Assembly (NCBI GenBank): GCA_030848925.1
Contig: JANFFA010000003.1
Coordinates: 248,001 to 312,000, forward strand
DNA length: 64,000 nucleotides
Direction of reading: 5' to 3'
DNA from: Rhodalgimonas zhirmunskyi
GTDB taxonomy: Bacteria; Pseudomonadota; Alphaproteobacteria; Rhodobacterales; Rhodobacteraceae
The first letter of the stretch is position 1; each line of letters begins with the position of its first letter. Positions 6,549 through 15,452 of this stretch are shown one piece after another. Below the pieces are notes generated by a model that was given only the letters and a program-made list of their open reading frames with translations, did no database searches and was not told the DNA's origin. The position numbers were made by a program, and so were the translations under genes.

Positions 6549-8893
6549 GCCGCCCCCCCGCGCAAATGCGCCAGAACCTGATCGCGCGGCCCGTCCAAAG
6601 CAGGGCGCCCCTGTTGCAGGATCAGCGTCCGCTCGGTCAGTTGCAGGATCGGCACCCGGTGCGTCGCGATCACCGCCGTGCGCCCGTCAAGCCATGTCTT
6701 GAGCCGGTCCACCAGCGTATTTTCAAGCGTCTGATCCAGCGCCGCCGTCGGCTCGTCCAACAGGCACACCATCGGATCCTGCAACCACAGCCGCGCCCAG
6801 CCGATCGACTGGCGCTGCCCGATGGAAAGCCCCTGCCCACCATCGCGGATCTCAAGGTCCAGCCCCTTGTGATGATTGCGCACGAACGGCCCCAACCCGG
6901 AGAAATCCAGCGCCTGCATCAACCGCTCGTCATCGCGCTCCAGCAGGGTCAGGTTCAGGTTTTCACGCAAGGTCCCGGTAAACAGCCGCACGTCCTGCCC
7001 AAGGTATCCAATCCCACGGCGCAAATCGCGCGGTTCGATCTGGCCCATGTCTGTCCCATCCAGCAGCACCCGGCCTTCGCTCGGCGTATAAAGCCCGCTC
7101 AACACCTTAAGGAAGGTCGATTTGCCCGACCCGTTCGCGCCCAGAATGGCGATCTTCTGCCCCGGCTGGATCGCCAGCGCCCCGATTTCAAGCGTCGGCG
7201 GCCCATCTTCTTCATAACGGAAGCGGAAATCGCGGATCTCGAACCGGCCGACGATCTTTTCCCGGCGCAAATAGCTGCGCTGCATGTCGCGGTCCTGCGG
7301 CGCGGCGGCAATCGCGTCCAGCCCATCAAGCGCGGTCTTGACGTTGCCCCAGCGCGCCAGCGTGCCCGAAAGCTGCGTCAGCGGCGCCAGCGTGCGCCCG
7401 GTCAGGATACCGGTCGCGATGATCGAGCCGACCGTGAATTCGCCCGCAAACACAAGGTAGGTGCCAACAATTACGGCGCTCACATAGGTCGCCTGCTGCA
7501 CCCCTTGCGCCCAGAAGGTCAACGCCGAGGCCAGCATTCGCTGATCCGATGTCTTCGCCGCCGAAAGCGTGTTCAATTCCGACCAAAGCCGGCGCACACG
7601 CTCTTCGCTGCGGGTCGATTTCACCGTGTCGAGTTCAAAGATCACCTCGTGCAACAACCGGCTCGCCTTGGCGCTCGCGCCTTGGGTTTCCTGCGTCAGC
7701 GCGATCATCCGCTTCTGCATCAGGAACCCGGGGATCACCATCAGGATGCCGCCCGCGATCAACACCCAGACCACGTTCCCGGCAATCGTGCTGACAAGGA
7801 ACAGGAACACGAAGATGAACGGAATATCCGCCATCGCCCCCACGGTCGACGCGGTGAAAAACTCGCGCACCGAGCCGAACTCGCGCATCGAGCTGAACAA
7901 CTGGCTTGGCGACTTTCCTGCCAGTTCGCTCTTCATTCCAAGGATACGATTGAGCAGCAGCGTCTGCGCGCCCATCTCGATCTGACGGCCCGCGCCATCC
8001 ATCAGCCGCGCCCGCGCCAGCTTCAGCCCCGCTTCCATCATAAGCGCCATCGCCGCCCCCGCGGCCAGAACCCAAAGCGTCGCCTCGCTCTGGTGCGGGA
8101 TCACCCGGTCATAGACCTGCAACGAAAACAGCGCCACCGCGACCGCCAGAAGGTTCGCCACGAACGAGCCAAGCGCCACCTCGCCAAACTGCCGCTTATA
8201 GGCCCCGAACCCGCCCCAGAACCAATGCGGCTCGGCCTTTTTCGGCGCGTGGGTCTTCGACAGCCGCTTGAGCGGCGCCTCGGCGCGCACGATCATACCG
8301 GTGAAATAGGGTTCGAACTCGGCCAGCGGCACGTTGGCGCGATTGTCGGTGCAAGTGGTGTCGTAAAGGATCAGGTCGCTGCCTTCGAGGCCGACCACAA
8401 GGATGAACTGCCCGCTGGTCATCTGCACCAGTGCCGGCCAGTCCGTCGTGCCCGCGTGCGATACCGTCGCCACCTCGGTGATCAGGCCAACCGACTGCAA
8501 CGCATGCGCCAATGCGCCGGGCTGTTCGTTCGCCCCTGCCTCAAGATGGCGCAGGATCACGTCAAGAATATCCTGCCGCGCCGCCTCTACCCCCAGAAGC
8601 CCGGCATAGACACAGGCAAGATCGGCCCGCGCCTCGGCCCGCTTCGTCAACCGCTTGAGCAGGCGTTGCGCCTTTGCCGGCTGGCTTTCTTCACCCTCGC
8701 CCTCCGAGGGATCGAATTCAGGGGTGACCAACCCGACCGACCCAGCGTCGGGCATCTCTGCCACCCGCACGCCTTCAGCCGCCTCAAGGGGCACGACACT
8801 CGGCGCGGCGGAGTGCGCCGGGTCGGGTGTCTCGACTGCTTTCAACCGGGCGCTGCCACCCGTAAGCTTCAGGGAAAGTGGGCTGCCACTCAA
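6545..8893 (-). CDS. Type I secretion ABC transporter (permease-ATPase), LapB/BapC-like
   Basis: This 782-residue exporter has three parts. The N-terminal region (about residues 65-215) resembles a C39 peptidase domain but lacks the catalytic pattern: the usual histidine motif is replaced by QFILVV. It is therefore a non-cleaving C39-like domain, as in HlyB and LapB. A six-helix transmembrane region spans about 230-510. The ATPase has Walker A GANGSGKST near residue 580, signature LSIGQRQS (instead of LSGGQ), Walker B VCLLDEPT and the switch histidine in IATHR. The start is TTG at 8893, with GGGAG six bases upstream inside the tolC-like gene. Both flanking junctions overlap by a few bases, showing a tight operon. 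Confidence 0.92.
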   Translation of the reverse strand: MSGSPLSLKLTGGSARLKAVETPDPAHSAAPSVVPLEAAEGVRVAEMPDAGSVGLVTPEFDPSEGEGEESQPAKAQRLLKRLTKRAEARADLACVYAGLLGVEAARQDILDVILRHLEAGANEQPGALAHALQSVGLITEVATVSHAGTTDWPALVQMTSGQFILVVGLEGSDLILYDTTCTDNRANVPLAEFEPYFTGMIVRAEAPLKRLSKTHAPKKAEPHWFWGGFGAYKRQFGEVALGSFVANLLAVAVALFSLQVYDRVIPHQSEATLWVLAAGAAMALMMEAGLKLARARLMDGAGRQIEMGAQTLLLNRILGMKSELAGKSPSQLFSSMREFGSVREFFTASTVGAMADIPFIFVFLFLVSTIAGNVVWVLIAGGILMVIPGFLMQKRMIALTQETQGASAKASRLLHEVIFELDTVKSTRSEERVRRLWSELNTLSAAKTSDQRMLASALTFWAQGVQQATYVSAVIVGTYLVFAGEFTVGSIIATGILTGRTLAPLTQLSGTLARWGNVKTALDGLDAIAAAPQDRDMQRSYLRREKIVGRFEIRDFRFRYEEDGPPTLEIGALAIQPGQKIAILGANGSGKSTFLKVLSGLYTPSEGRVLLDGTDMGQIEPRDLRRGIGYLGQDVRLFTGTLRENLNLTLLERDDERLMQALDFSGLGPFVRNHHKGLDLEIRDGGQGLSIGQRQSIGWARLWLQDPMVCLLDEPTAALDQTLENTLVDRLKTWLDGRTAVIATHRVPILQLTERTLILQQGRPALDGPRDQVLAHLRGGAA

Positions 8894-10200
8894 ATGTCAC
8901 TCCCACTGGCCAAAAGGCCCAACTCGCGCGCGATCTCAAGCCGTGCACCCGCCATCTCGTATTTCAGGGCGATCCGCGTCCCCTCCTGATCGACCCATGT
9001 CTCGTAAACACCGACCACGTCCATCACCTGCCGCTGCCCGGCATCGTATTGTTTCTGGAACAGGTCGAGGTTGCCTTTCGCACTCTGCGCAAGTGCGCCG
9101 GCCTCGCCGATCTGACGGCCCAGCGCGGCCTGCCGCGCCTCTTGCTTGGCAAGGCGGCGGTTGGCATCTTCGGTCGCTTGGCTCACCCGGCGGCCCGCGG
9201 CCTCCTCGGCGGCCTTGATCGCCTTCAGGCTGGCCCCGGTGCCGAACCCGATGCCGTTCTCCGGCGCCAGATCAAGCGATCCGCTGCTGCCGCTCTGCGT
9301 CACGCTCGCGCTGGCCGACAGGCCCGGCAGGAAACCCGCCCGGTCGATCTTGGCCCCGGCCACGGCGCGTTCCTTCTCGGCTTCGGCCAACATCACCGTC
9401 AAGGGCTGCGCATCGCCCCGCCCGACGCGCACCTCCGACAGCCCGCTCACCGCATCCAGTTTCTTGACCGACATCGCGTTCAACTCGGCCTTCGCGGCAT
9501 TCGCCGCCTCGACCGAGGCATTGCGCTCGGATGTCATCTTGCCCAGCTTCTGACGGATCACGCTCAGATCGCTCAGGTCGGAAATCCCGCCCTTCACGCG
9601 CTGATCCATCACCCATTCGAAATGCTTCAGGTCCTTCAGCGCGGCATCATACATCTGCGCCTTTTCCGCCGCCTCCTGCCCGCGCAGGTACAGCGTCAGG
9701 GCGGTGTGCACCCGGTCGTTCGTATCCATCGCCAGCGTCACGGCGGCCACTTCCACATCGGCGCGGGCGAACTCGCGCTCGGCTTTCTTCTTGCCGTTAT
9801 CAAACAGCACCGCGTCGATCACCAACCCCGCCACAACCTCGCTCAGGCTCGAAAGGCTGATCTTCGGCCCAATCGTGGGAAGCCAGTTCTTGTCCATCGC
9901 TTCCGAGCGCAGCCGCGCGGCGCGCAACTCGCTCTCGGCGGCGCGCGAGTTGGCCGCCAGCACCGGGCCTGCCACCTTGTCGAACGGGCTACCGTCCGGC
10001 AAAACACTCTGTCGTTGTTCCAACATGCTCATCAGAACCGATCCTTCGATCCGTTCTTTCGCGCCCACGGGTTGCATCGGTCCGGCCCGCATCCGGCTGA
10101 CCTCATTGGCGTCACCCCCCGGACCCAGCGACATGCAGCCGCTCAAACCCATTGTGACACTAAGCGCCAAAACCGCGCTTACCCTCAAACTCTGCCCCAT
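8890..10200 (-). CDS. TolC-family outer-membrane efflux protein, predicted lipoprotein
   Basis: The product has 436 residues from the ATG at 10200; a TTG at 10212 is an alternative start. The beginning is a lipoprotein signal: a hydrophobic run ends in LSGC, so Cys22 should be lipidated. The remainder is heptad-rich helix and beta sequence arranged as two TolC repeats (for example LDPAENGIGFGTGASLKAIKAAEEAAGRR in the second half, close in type to OEP domains). It should form the outer-membrane channel for the ABC/HlyD pair encoded downstream. Lipidation is common in RND-type outer-membrane factors but less usual in type I secretion. A hairpin lies in the 91-bp gap between the adhesin stop and this start. 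Confidence 0.87.
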   Translation of the reverse strand: MGQSLRVSAVLALSVTMGLSGCMSLGPGGDANEVSRMRAGPMQPVGAKERIEGSVLMSMLEQRQSVLPDGSPFDKVAGPVLAANSRAAESELRAARLRSEAMDKNWLPTIGPKISLSSLSEVVAGLVIDAVLFDNGKKKAEREFARADVEVAAVTLAMDTNDRVHTALTLYLRGQEAAEKAQMYDAALKDLKHFEWVMDQRVKGGISDLSDLSVIRQKLGKMTSERNASVEAANAAKAELNAMSVKKLDAVSGLSEVRVGRGDAQPLTVMLAEAEKERAVAGAKIDRAGFLPGLSASASVTQSGSSGSLDLAPENGIGFGTGASLKAIKAAEEAAGRRVSQATEDANRRLAKQEARQAALGRQIGEAGALAQSAKGNLDLFQKQYDAGQRQVMDVVGVYETWVDQEGTRIALKYEMAGARLEIARELGLLASGSDI

Positions 10201-10239
10201 CTCACGCCCCAATTCCGAAGCTTATAATTATTGTTTTTG

Positions 10240-10291
10240 GTCTTGCTCCGGGCGGCGGCCAGAACACGCAGCCGCCCGGTAAAGTCTTGCT
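10240..10291 (-). other. Hairpin bracketed by 8-bp direct repeats between the adhesin and tolC-like genes
   Basis: A perfect 9-bp stem (10248-10256 with 10271-10279, CCGGGCGGC and its complement) lies in the gap between the adhesin and the tolC-like gene. The same octamer GTCTTGCT occurs on both sides, at 10240-10247 and 10284-10291. No U-run follows the stem in the direction of transcription, so it is a poor terminator. It might stabilise the adhesin mRNA end, reduce read-through into the exporter genes, or be a remnant of a small repeat element. Confidence 0.5.
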
Positions 10292-13200
10292 TTAGATAAT
10301 GACGTTGATGTCGTCTTCGATCATCAGCGTGCCATCGCCCAGCGTGTAGGTATCCACACCGTCGCCGTTCACGGTCCGGATCGCGCCGGTGATGGTTACC
10401 GTGTCGTCGCTGCCACCACTGATATAGACTTCATCGCTGTTGCTGCTCAGTGCGACAAGCTGTGCCTCGGTGATGGTCAACTGGCTGTCTTCGGCGAATT
10501 GCAGATCAATCGTCTCGATCTGAAGATCGCCAAGCGACGGATTCGACATATCCACCACCGACGTGCTGGTTTCGTCCAGCACAAGGTAGGTCCCCGACGA
10601 GTTGCCCGCCGCATCGGTTTCGGTGACCACAAGGTGCGAACCATCCGGAACCGTAGGGTTGAACCCGAACATCGTCTGATCCAGCACCGAGATTTCGATC
10701 CCGTCGCTTTCGCTCGCCACTTGCGTGGCCGGACCGCTGCCGTGGTTGCCAATTTCGTAAACAGCAAGGTCGTTTACCGTGCTCTCGACCGAAATCGCCT
10801 CATACCCGGATAGGCCGCGGGTATAGTTCTCGATAACCGGACCGCCATCGGGGGCCTGGGTGTCGACCGCGATTGTGCGGGTGATGCTATCGGTGTTGCC
10901 GGCGGCATCCGTGGCATTGATCACCGCGTCTTCGCTGTATTCAGCATCCATATTGATGGCGCTGGCCGGAATATCCGCGCTCCAGTTGCCGCTTGCATCG
11001 ACCGTCGCCGTCACCGTCGCGCCACCAAAGCTCACCTCAACGACCGAGCCCGGCTCGACCACACCCGTCAGGGTGAAGCCATCCGCCGCCTCTGCCGCGT
11101 TGACCACGTTGTCGCCTTCGATCGGGGCAGAGCTGTTTGCCAGCGCATTCACCAGCGTATCGACCTCGACCATGCGGCTGACGCTTGCCTCGTTGCCCGC
11201 TGGGTCGATGACATCGGCCACCACTTCGACGTTCATCTCGCCAGTCGGAATATCCGATTTTGCGAAATCCACGCTCCAGTTGCCATTCGCATCCACGGTC
11301 GCCGTGTTGCTGACGCCGTTCATCGTCACAACCACGGACGAGCCGCTTTCAACGGTTCCGGTAAAGGTAACGCCCGCGTCGCGCTCGTCCCCGTTGATGA
11401 CGTTGTCGTCCGCCACGTCGCCGGTATGCGCAAGGTTCAGAACCTCGGTATCGACATCCACCGTGCCAGTCACTTCACGGCTGTTGCCGGCCGCATCGGT
11501 GGTGGTTGCGGTGATATCGGCGGTGTAGGTGCCCTGCGGGATTTCGCCGCCGGCATAGAAGGCCGACCAGTTTCCGGCCGCATCGGTGGTGACCGAATGG
11601 GTCACCCCTGCCAAAGTCACCTCGACAACATTGCCCGGATCCGAGGTGCCCTTGACGGTCACGCCATCGCTTTCCTCGACAAAGTTGATCGTGTTGTCAT
11701 ATTCGATCGGATCACTGCTCAGCGTCAGGCTACCCGCAACGGTATCGATCTCCACCGTATCGGTGGCCACGTCCACGTTGCCCACCGCATCGGTCGAAGT
11801 CGCGGTCAGGGTTGCCGTGTATTCGCCCGACGGAATCTCACCCGCGGCAAAGTTCACGCTCCAGCTGCCATCGGCGGCCACGGTCGCAGTGTTGCTGACG
11901 CCACCAAGCTCGACGACAACGCTCGATCCCGGATCGGTCTGACCGGTGATGGTCACGCCCGCCGCGGCCTCCGCCGCGTTGACAACCCCATCGGTGCCGC
12001 CCGGCGTCTCGACGAAATTGACCGCGTTCTCGGTATCGATCTGCACGGTGCCCGTGGTCTGGGCCGTGTTCCCAACCGCATCGACCGAGGTCACGGTCAC
12101 GTCGGCATCATATTCACCCGCCGCGATTTCGTGTGCCGCGAAGTTGGCCGTCCAGTTGCCCGCGGCATCCACGGTCGCGGTATGCGTCACCGCGCCCATT
12201 TTCACCGTCACGTTTGAGCCGGGCTGCGTCGTGCCGGTCAGAACCACACCATCGCTTGCTTCGACGGCGTTCACGATGCCCTCGCCCTCAACGATGTCTT
12301 CCGCGAAGGTCACAGCGTTCTCGGTATCCACGCTGAACGTCCCGCTGGTGCTTGCGACGTTGCCTGCCGCATCCGTCGACGTCACGACCACGCTCGCGTC
12401 ATACTCGCCCGTCGCAATGTCCACGGCAGGAACGTTAACGCTCCAGTTGCCGCTCGCATCCACCGTCGCGGTATAGCTCTTGCCGTCCATCTCGACTTCG
12501 ACGGTCGATCCGGGCTGCGTCGTGCCGGTCAGAACCACGCCACCGGACATCTCGCTTGCGGAAACCATCCCGTCCCCGCCAACAACGCCCGCTTCGAAGG
12601 TCACGTTGTTGATCGTGTCGATGTCGATCGTGCTGGTGGTCGTGCTAGTGTTGCCCGCCACATCAGTTGCCACGGCGGTCACAGTCGCCTGCATCTCGCC
12701 GGTGGGCAGTTCCGAACTTGCAAACATTGCGGTCCAGACGCCATTTTCATCGGCGATCACCGTATGCGTCACACCTTCCAGCGTGACCTCTACGCTTGCA
12801 CCCGCTTCGGCGGTGCCCGTCAGGCTCACACCCGCAGCGGCCTCGGCGGCGTTGATCAGGTCGTCGCCACCGGCAAGCCCGGTGTCGATCGCAACAGAGG
12901 TTTCGGTATCAATCACAACGGTATCCGTGACCGTCGTCGTGTTGCCATAGGCATCCGAGGACACCACCGTCACCGAGGTCTCGTATTCACCCGCCGCGAT
13001 TTCGCTGGTCGCGAACACGACACCCCAGGTGCCGTCATCCGCTACCACGGTTTCATGCGTGACGCCGTCGATGGTTACCGCGATACTGGCGCCCGGCTCA
13101 CCGTTGCCGCCAATCTCGACGCCATCGGCATAGTCTTCGCCATTGGTCATGTCGCCAACAGACACCGTGCCATCGGTAAACTCGATCACGGGACCGGTCA

Positions 13201-14035
13201 GGTCGATCACGATTTCCGGACCGGTGAGTTCGGTGACAATGCCACCTTCCTCGGTCACCACAACCTCGACCGGGTAGGTGCCGTCATCGGGGAATGTCTC
13301 GCCCTCAAAGACAACTTCCCAGGTGCCTTCTTCGGTCGTGATCGTCGTTACGGCCTCGCCGCCGATGGTCACCTCGACCTCGGAACCCGGCTCTGCCGTG
13401 CCCGAAATCAGGATGCTTTCCTCTTCCTCGGTAACGTCGTCACCGGCAATCGTAAGCTCGCCTTCCTGATCCACGGTCGGTTCGATCCGCGACACGCCGC
13501 CGCCCGATCCGCCCGATCCACCCAGACCGCCGCCCAGCAGACCCAGACCGCCCAACGCGGCCCCTGCCCCCAAAAGCCCGGGGCTCAATGCCGCACCAAG
13601 AAGCCCCGCGCCCAGCATCGAAACTTCGTCATCCGCCACGGCGGCATGCGCCACCTCGGGACCATCAAGGAAGATCAGATCATCCGAAGGGCTCCATTTG
13701 CCCCATTGCTCGGACGGCCCATAGGTCGCATAGACCGCGCCATCTTGGCCCTCGACCAGTTCGACCTCGTTGAGATAGCCGTCGGCCGAAATGAACAGCC
13801 GCGCATTATCACCGGCCCCATAGAAATCTTCGAGTATGACAACCCGGCCATCGATCAACGTGACCTGCAAGTTATCCCCAAGGCGCTGATAGCCTTGGAT
13901 GTCCGCTTGTCTGAGGTTGAAAGAGATATTCTGGCCCGATCCCGCGGAAATCGCTGTCGGCGCCCCATCTGCTGAAATTTCACTGCGTTGAATAACGCCC
14001 GCGTCACCGCGGACGACGTAACCGATCGCCTTCAT
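10292..14035 (-). CDS. Large Bap-type surface adhesin with Ig-like repeats
   Basis: This 1,247-residue acidic protein has no Sec signal. Residues 1-130 match the BapA-prefix type N-terminal domain (NISFNLRQADIQGYQRLGDN, then VVILEDFYGAG). A Gly/Ala/Leu-rich hydrophobic stretch at 140-180 may lodge in the outer-membrane channel and hold the protein at the surface. Nine Ig-like repeats of about 97 residues follow, each with VxLTGTxxPGSxVEV, a DAxGNW core and a DAAGN end. The C-terminal 190 residues are unique and end in DDINVII, a plausible type I secretion signal. No RTX nonapeptides are present. The gene heads a locus for its own exporter (tolC-like, ABC, HlyD), as in bapABCD. It probably acts in attachment or biofilm formation. 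Whether a LapG-like protease cleaves it is unknown. Confidence 0.9.
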   Translation of the reverse strand: MKAIGYVVRGDAGVIQRSEISADGAPTAISAGSGQNISFNLRQADIQGYQRLGDNLQVTLIDGRVVILEDFYGAGDNARLFISADGYLNEVELVEGQDGAVYATYGPSEQWGKWSPSDDLIFLDGPEVAHAAVADDEVSMLGAGLLGAALSPGLLGAGAALGGLGLLGGGLGGSGGSGGGVSRIEPTVDQEGELTIAGDDVTEEEESILISGTAEPGSEVEVTIGGEAVTTITTEEGTWEVVFEGETFPDDGTYPVEVVVTEEGGIVTELTGPEIVIDLTGPVIEFTDGTVSVGDMTNGEDYADGVEIGGNGEPGASIAVTIDGVTHETVVADDGTWGVVFATSEIAAGEYETSVTVVSSDAYGNTTTVTDTVVIDTETSVAIDTGLAGGDDLINAAEAAAGVSLTGTAEAGASVEVTLEGVTHTVIADENGVWTAMFASSELPTGEMQATVTAVATDVAGNTSTTTSTIDIDTINNVTFEAGVVGGDGMVSASEMSGGVVLTGTTQPGSTVEVEMDGKSYTATVDASGNWSVNVPAVDIATGEYDASVVVTSTDAAGNVASTSGTFSVDTENAVTFAEDIVEGEGIVNAVEASDGVVLTGTTQPGSNVTVKMGAVTHTATVDAAGNWTANFAAHEIAAGEYDADVTVTSVDAVGNTAQTTGTVQIDTENAVNFVETPGGTDGVVNAAEAAAGVTITGQTDPGSSVVVELGGVSNTATVAADGSWSVNFAAGEIPSGEYTATLTATSTDAVGNVDVATDTVEIDTVAGSLTLSSDPIEYDNTINFVEESDGVTVKGTSDPGNVVEVTLAGVTHSVTTDAAGNWSAFYAGGEIPQGTYTADITATTTDAAGNSREVTGTVDVDTEVLNLAHTGDVADDNVINGDERDAGVTFTGTVESGSSVVVTMNGVSNTATVDANGNWSVDFAKSDIPTGEMNVEVVADVIDPAGNEASVSRMVEVDTLVNALANSSAPIEGDNVVNAAEAADGFTLTGVVEPGSVVEVSFGGATVTATVDASGNWSADIPASAINMDAEYSEDAVINATDAAGNTDSITRTIAVDTQAPDGGPVIENYTRGLSGYEAISVESTVNDLAVYEIGNHGSGPATQVASESDGIEISVLDQTMFGFNPTVPDGSHLVVTETDAAGNSSGTYLVLDETSTSVVDMSNPSLGDLQIETIDLQFAEDSQLTITEAQLVALSSNSDEVYISGGSDDTVTITGAIRTVNGDGVDTYTLGDGTLMIEDDINVII
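10862..13483 (-). repeat. Nine tandem Ig-like repeats of about 97 codons within the adhesin
   Basis: Repeat boundaries fall at the recurring IDT/VDT ends. The first repeat (about residues 185-281) is divergent. The next eight keep the pattern: Val/Ile start, an acidic DxxxN(A/V)xE segment, GxxxTGxxxPGSxVxV, a tryptophan in GNW/GSW, and TDAAGN near the end. Copies are clearly related at the protein level but have drifted at the DNA level, so the array is old and not a recent slippage expansion. Confidence 0.85.
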
Positions 14036-14377
14036 AACACCACCTATGCCTCTATCGCGGCGTCATTTGTTTTTTTACGCGCGCCGCTTTTTTTGCTCTG
14101 ATGCCGCCTGAATACCTAACATCGATTCGTCGGGCTAGATAAAACTTGGGGGGAAACTTCGAAATAATCTGCCCCACACTAGATGTTGGGTTTGTAACAT
14201 CATGAAATATGGCAGCTTTATGGCACATCCGGGCATTGACCTCACTTTGGTCCAGCGCCACCCTGTTGTGCAAAGACAACAACACTTGACCGATGTCGCG
14301 ATGGCCGTATGCACCCAAAGGTTGTTTGCCGCGCGTGCATCACGCCCAAAGATGCGCATCACCCTCGGAGGCCCCGC
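14036..14377. promoter_or_regulatory. Divergent regulatory region between the adhesin and the proline-racemase-family gene
   Basis: No gene is supported here. On the adhesin side, 14057-14062 (GCGGCG) and 14082-14087 (CGCCGC) form a 6-bp stem with an A/T-rich 19-nt loop, next to two T7 tracts on the plus strand (14070-14076, 14088-14094). On the plus strand this resembles an intrinsic terminator. On the minus strand it would be a leader hairpin upstream of the adhesin's AGGTGG site. The middle (14110-14230) is AT-richer and could hold promoters for both genes, but I could not pick convincing -35/-10 pairs. Confidence 0.4.
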
Positions 14378-15445
14378 TTGCAAATCACCCGCATGATCAC
14401 CGCCGTAGACGCCCATGCCGGCGGTGAGCCGGGCCGCGTCATCACCGCCGGCCTGCCCCCGATCCCCGGTGCGTCCGTGTACGAGAAGATGCGCTGGCTC
14501 GAAGCCAATGACGATGGCCTGCGCCGCCTCATGCTGCGCGAACCTCGCGGCTATCCGGCACTATGCTGCAACGCTTTGGTGGCGCCCTCGGACCCGCGCG
14601 CCGACATCGGCCTGATCATCATGGAGCAGACGGAATATCCGCCCATGTCCGGCTCCAACACGATCTGCACGGTCACGGTGCTGCTCGAAACCGGCATCCT
14701 GCCGATGGTCGAGCCAGTGACCACCCTAACCCTTGAAACCCCCGCCGGCCTGATCGCGGTCGAGGCGAAGTGCGCGGGCGGCAAGGTGCGCGCCGTGCGG
14801 TTCGAAAACGTTCCTGCCTTCGCCCTGCATCTCGACGCCGAGATCGACGTGCCGGGCCATGGCCGCGCTCGGGTCGATATCGCGTGGGGCGGCATGTTTT
14901 ACGTCATCGCCGATGCCGCGCAATTCGGGCTGGCGATCACACCCGACGCGGGCGGCGATCTCGTCCGCCTGTCCGAAGCCCTGCGCCACGCGGCGGCAGA
15001 GCAGCTTCCGGTGGCCCACCCGGACAACCCCGGCCTTACCGGCCCGACCATCTCGCAATTGACCGGCCCGCCCACCGCGCCCGGCGCACATGGCAAGAAC
15101 GCGGTCACCGTTTCTTCGGGGGTGTTCGATCCCGCGCGCCCGCACCTTCTGACCGGCGTGCTCGACCGCTCGCCCTGCGGCACCGGCACCTGCGCCCGCA
15201 TGGCCGTGCTGCACGCGCGCGGGGAACTGGGCGTGGGACAGGACTACGTGCACGAGGGCCCGCTCGGCACGACCTTCACGGGCCGCATCCTGCGCGAAAC
15301 CACCGTCGGCCCCAACCGCGCCATCGTGCCCACGCTTGAGGGGCAGGGCTGGATCACCGGCACGGCAAACTACATGCTCGACCCAAGCGACCCCTTCCCC
15401 GAAGGCTTCACCGCCTCCGACCTCTGGGGGCCATCCGGGGCGTGA
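14378..15445 (+). CDS. Proline racemase-family enzyme, probable trans-3-hydroxy-L-proline dehydratase or hydroxyproline epimerase
   Basis: The 355-residue product belongs to the proline racemase/hydroxyproline epimerase superfamily. The first catalytic position, cysteine in racemases, is serine here (MSGSNTIC, about residue 90). The second is intact (DRSPCGTGTCARMA). This Ser/Cys pair is known in family members acting as trans-3-hydroxy-L-proline dehydratases and/or 4-hydroxyproline epimerases. I prefer the TTG at 14378 because GGAGG lies six bases before it; the ATG at 14393 is 21 bases away. The gene converges with the phosphodiesterase gene (7-bp gap). A peptide ABC importer and an X-Pro-type hydrolase lie beyond it, which fits use of proline- or hydroxyproline-containing peptides. 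Confidence 0.78.
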   Translation: MQITRMITAVDAHAGGEPGRVITAGLPPIPGASVYEKMRWLEANDDGLRRLMLREPRGYPALCCNALVAPSDPRADIGLIIMEQTEYPPMSGSNTICTVTVLLETGILPMVEPVTTLTLETPAGLIAVEAKCAGGKVRAVRFENVPAFALHLDAEIDVPGHGRARVDIAWGGMFYVIADAAQFGLAITPDAGGDLVRLSEALRHAAAEQLPVAHPDNPGLTGPTISQLTGPPTAPGAHGKNAVTVSSGVFDPARPHLLTGVLDRSPCGTGTCARMAVLHARGELGVGQDYVHEGPLGTTFTGRILRETTVGPNRAIVPTLEGQGWITGTANYMLDPSDPFPEGFTASDLWGPSGA

Positions 15446-15452
15446 GGGCGCC

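Noticed and set aside
8248..8700. Possible active C39 peptidase domain at the N-terminus of the ABC exporter
   Set aside because: The catalytic histidine motif is replaced by QFILVV and no bacteriocin-like leader peptide is encoded nearby; it is a C39-like binding domain.
6518..8989. An 823-codon plus-strand frame opposite the ABC exporter
   Set aside because: Arg/Pro/His-rich composition typical of antisense frames in GC-rich DNA. The minus-strand exporter has all ATPase motifs.
10862..13483. CRISPR-like or recent satellite array inside the adhesin
   Set aside because: The period is about 290 bp, copies differ strongly at DNA level and the frame is maintained throughout; it is a protein domain repeat.
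12764..13975. A 403-codon plus-strand frame opposite the adhesin
   Set aside because: Antisense shadow. It mirrors the repeat structure of the adhesin and carries no domain of its own.
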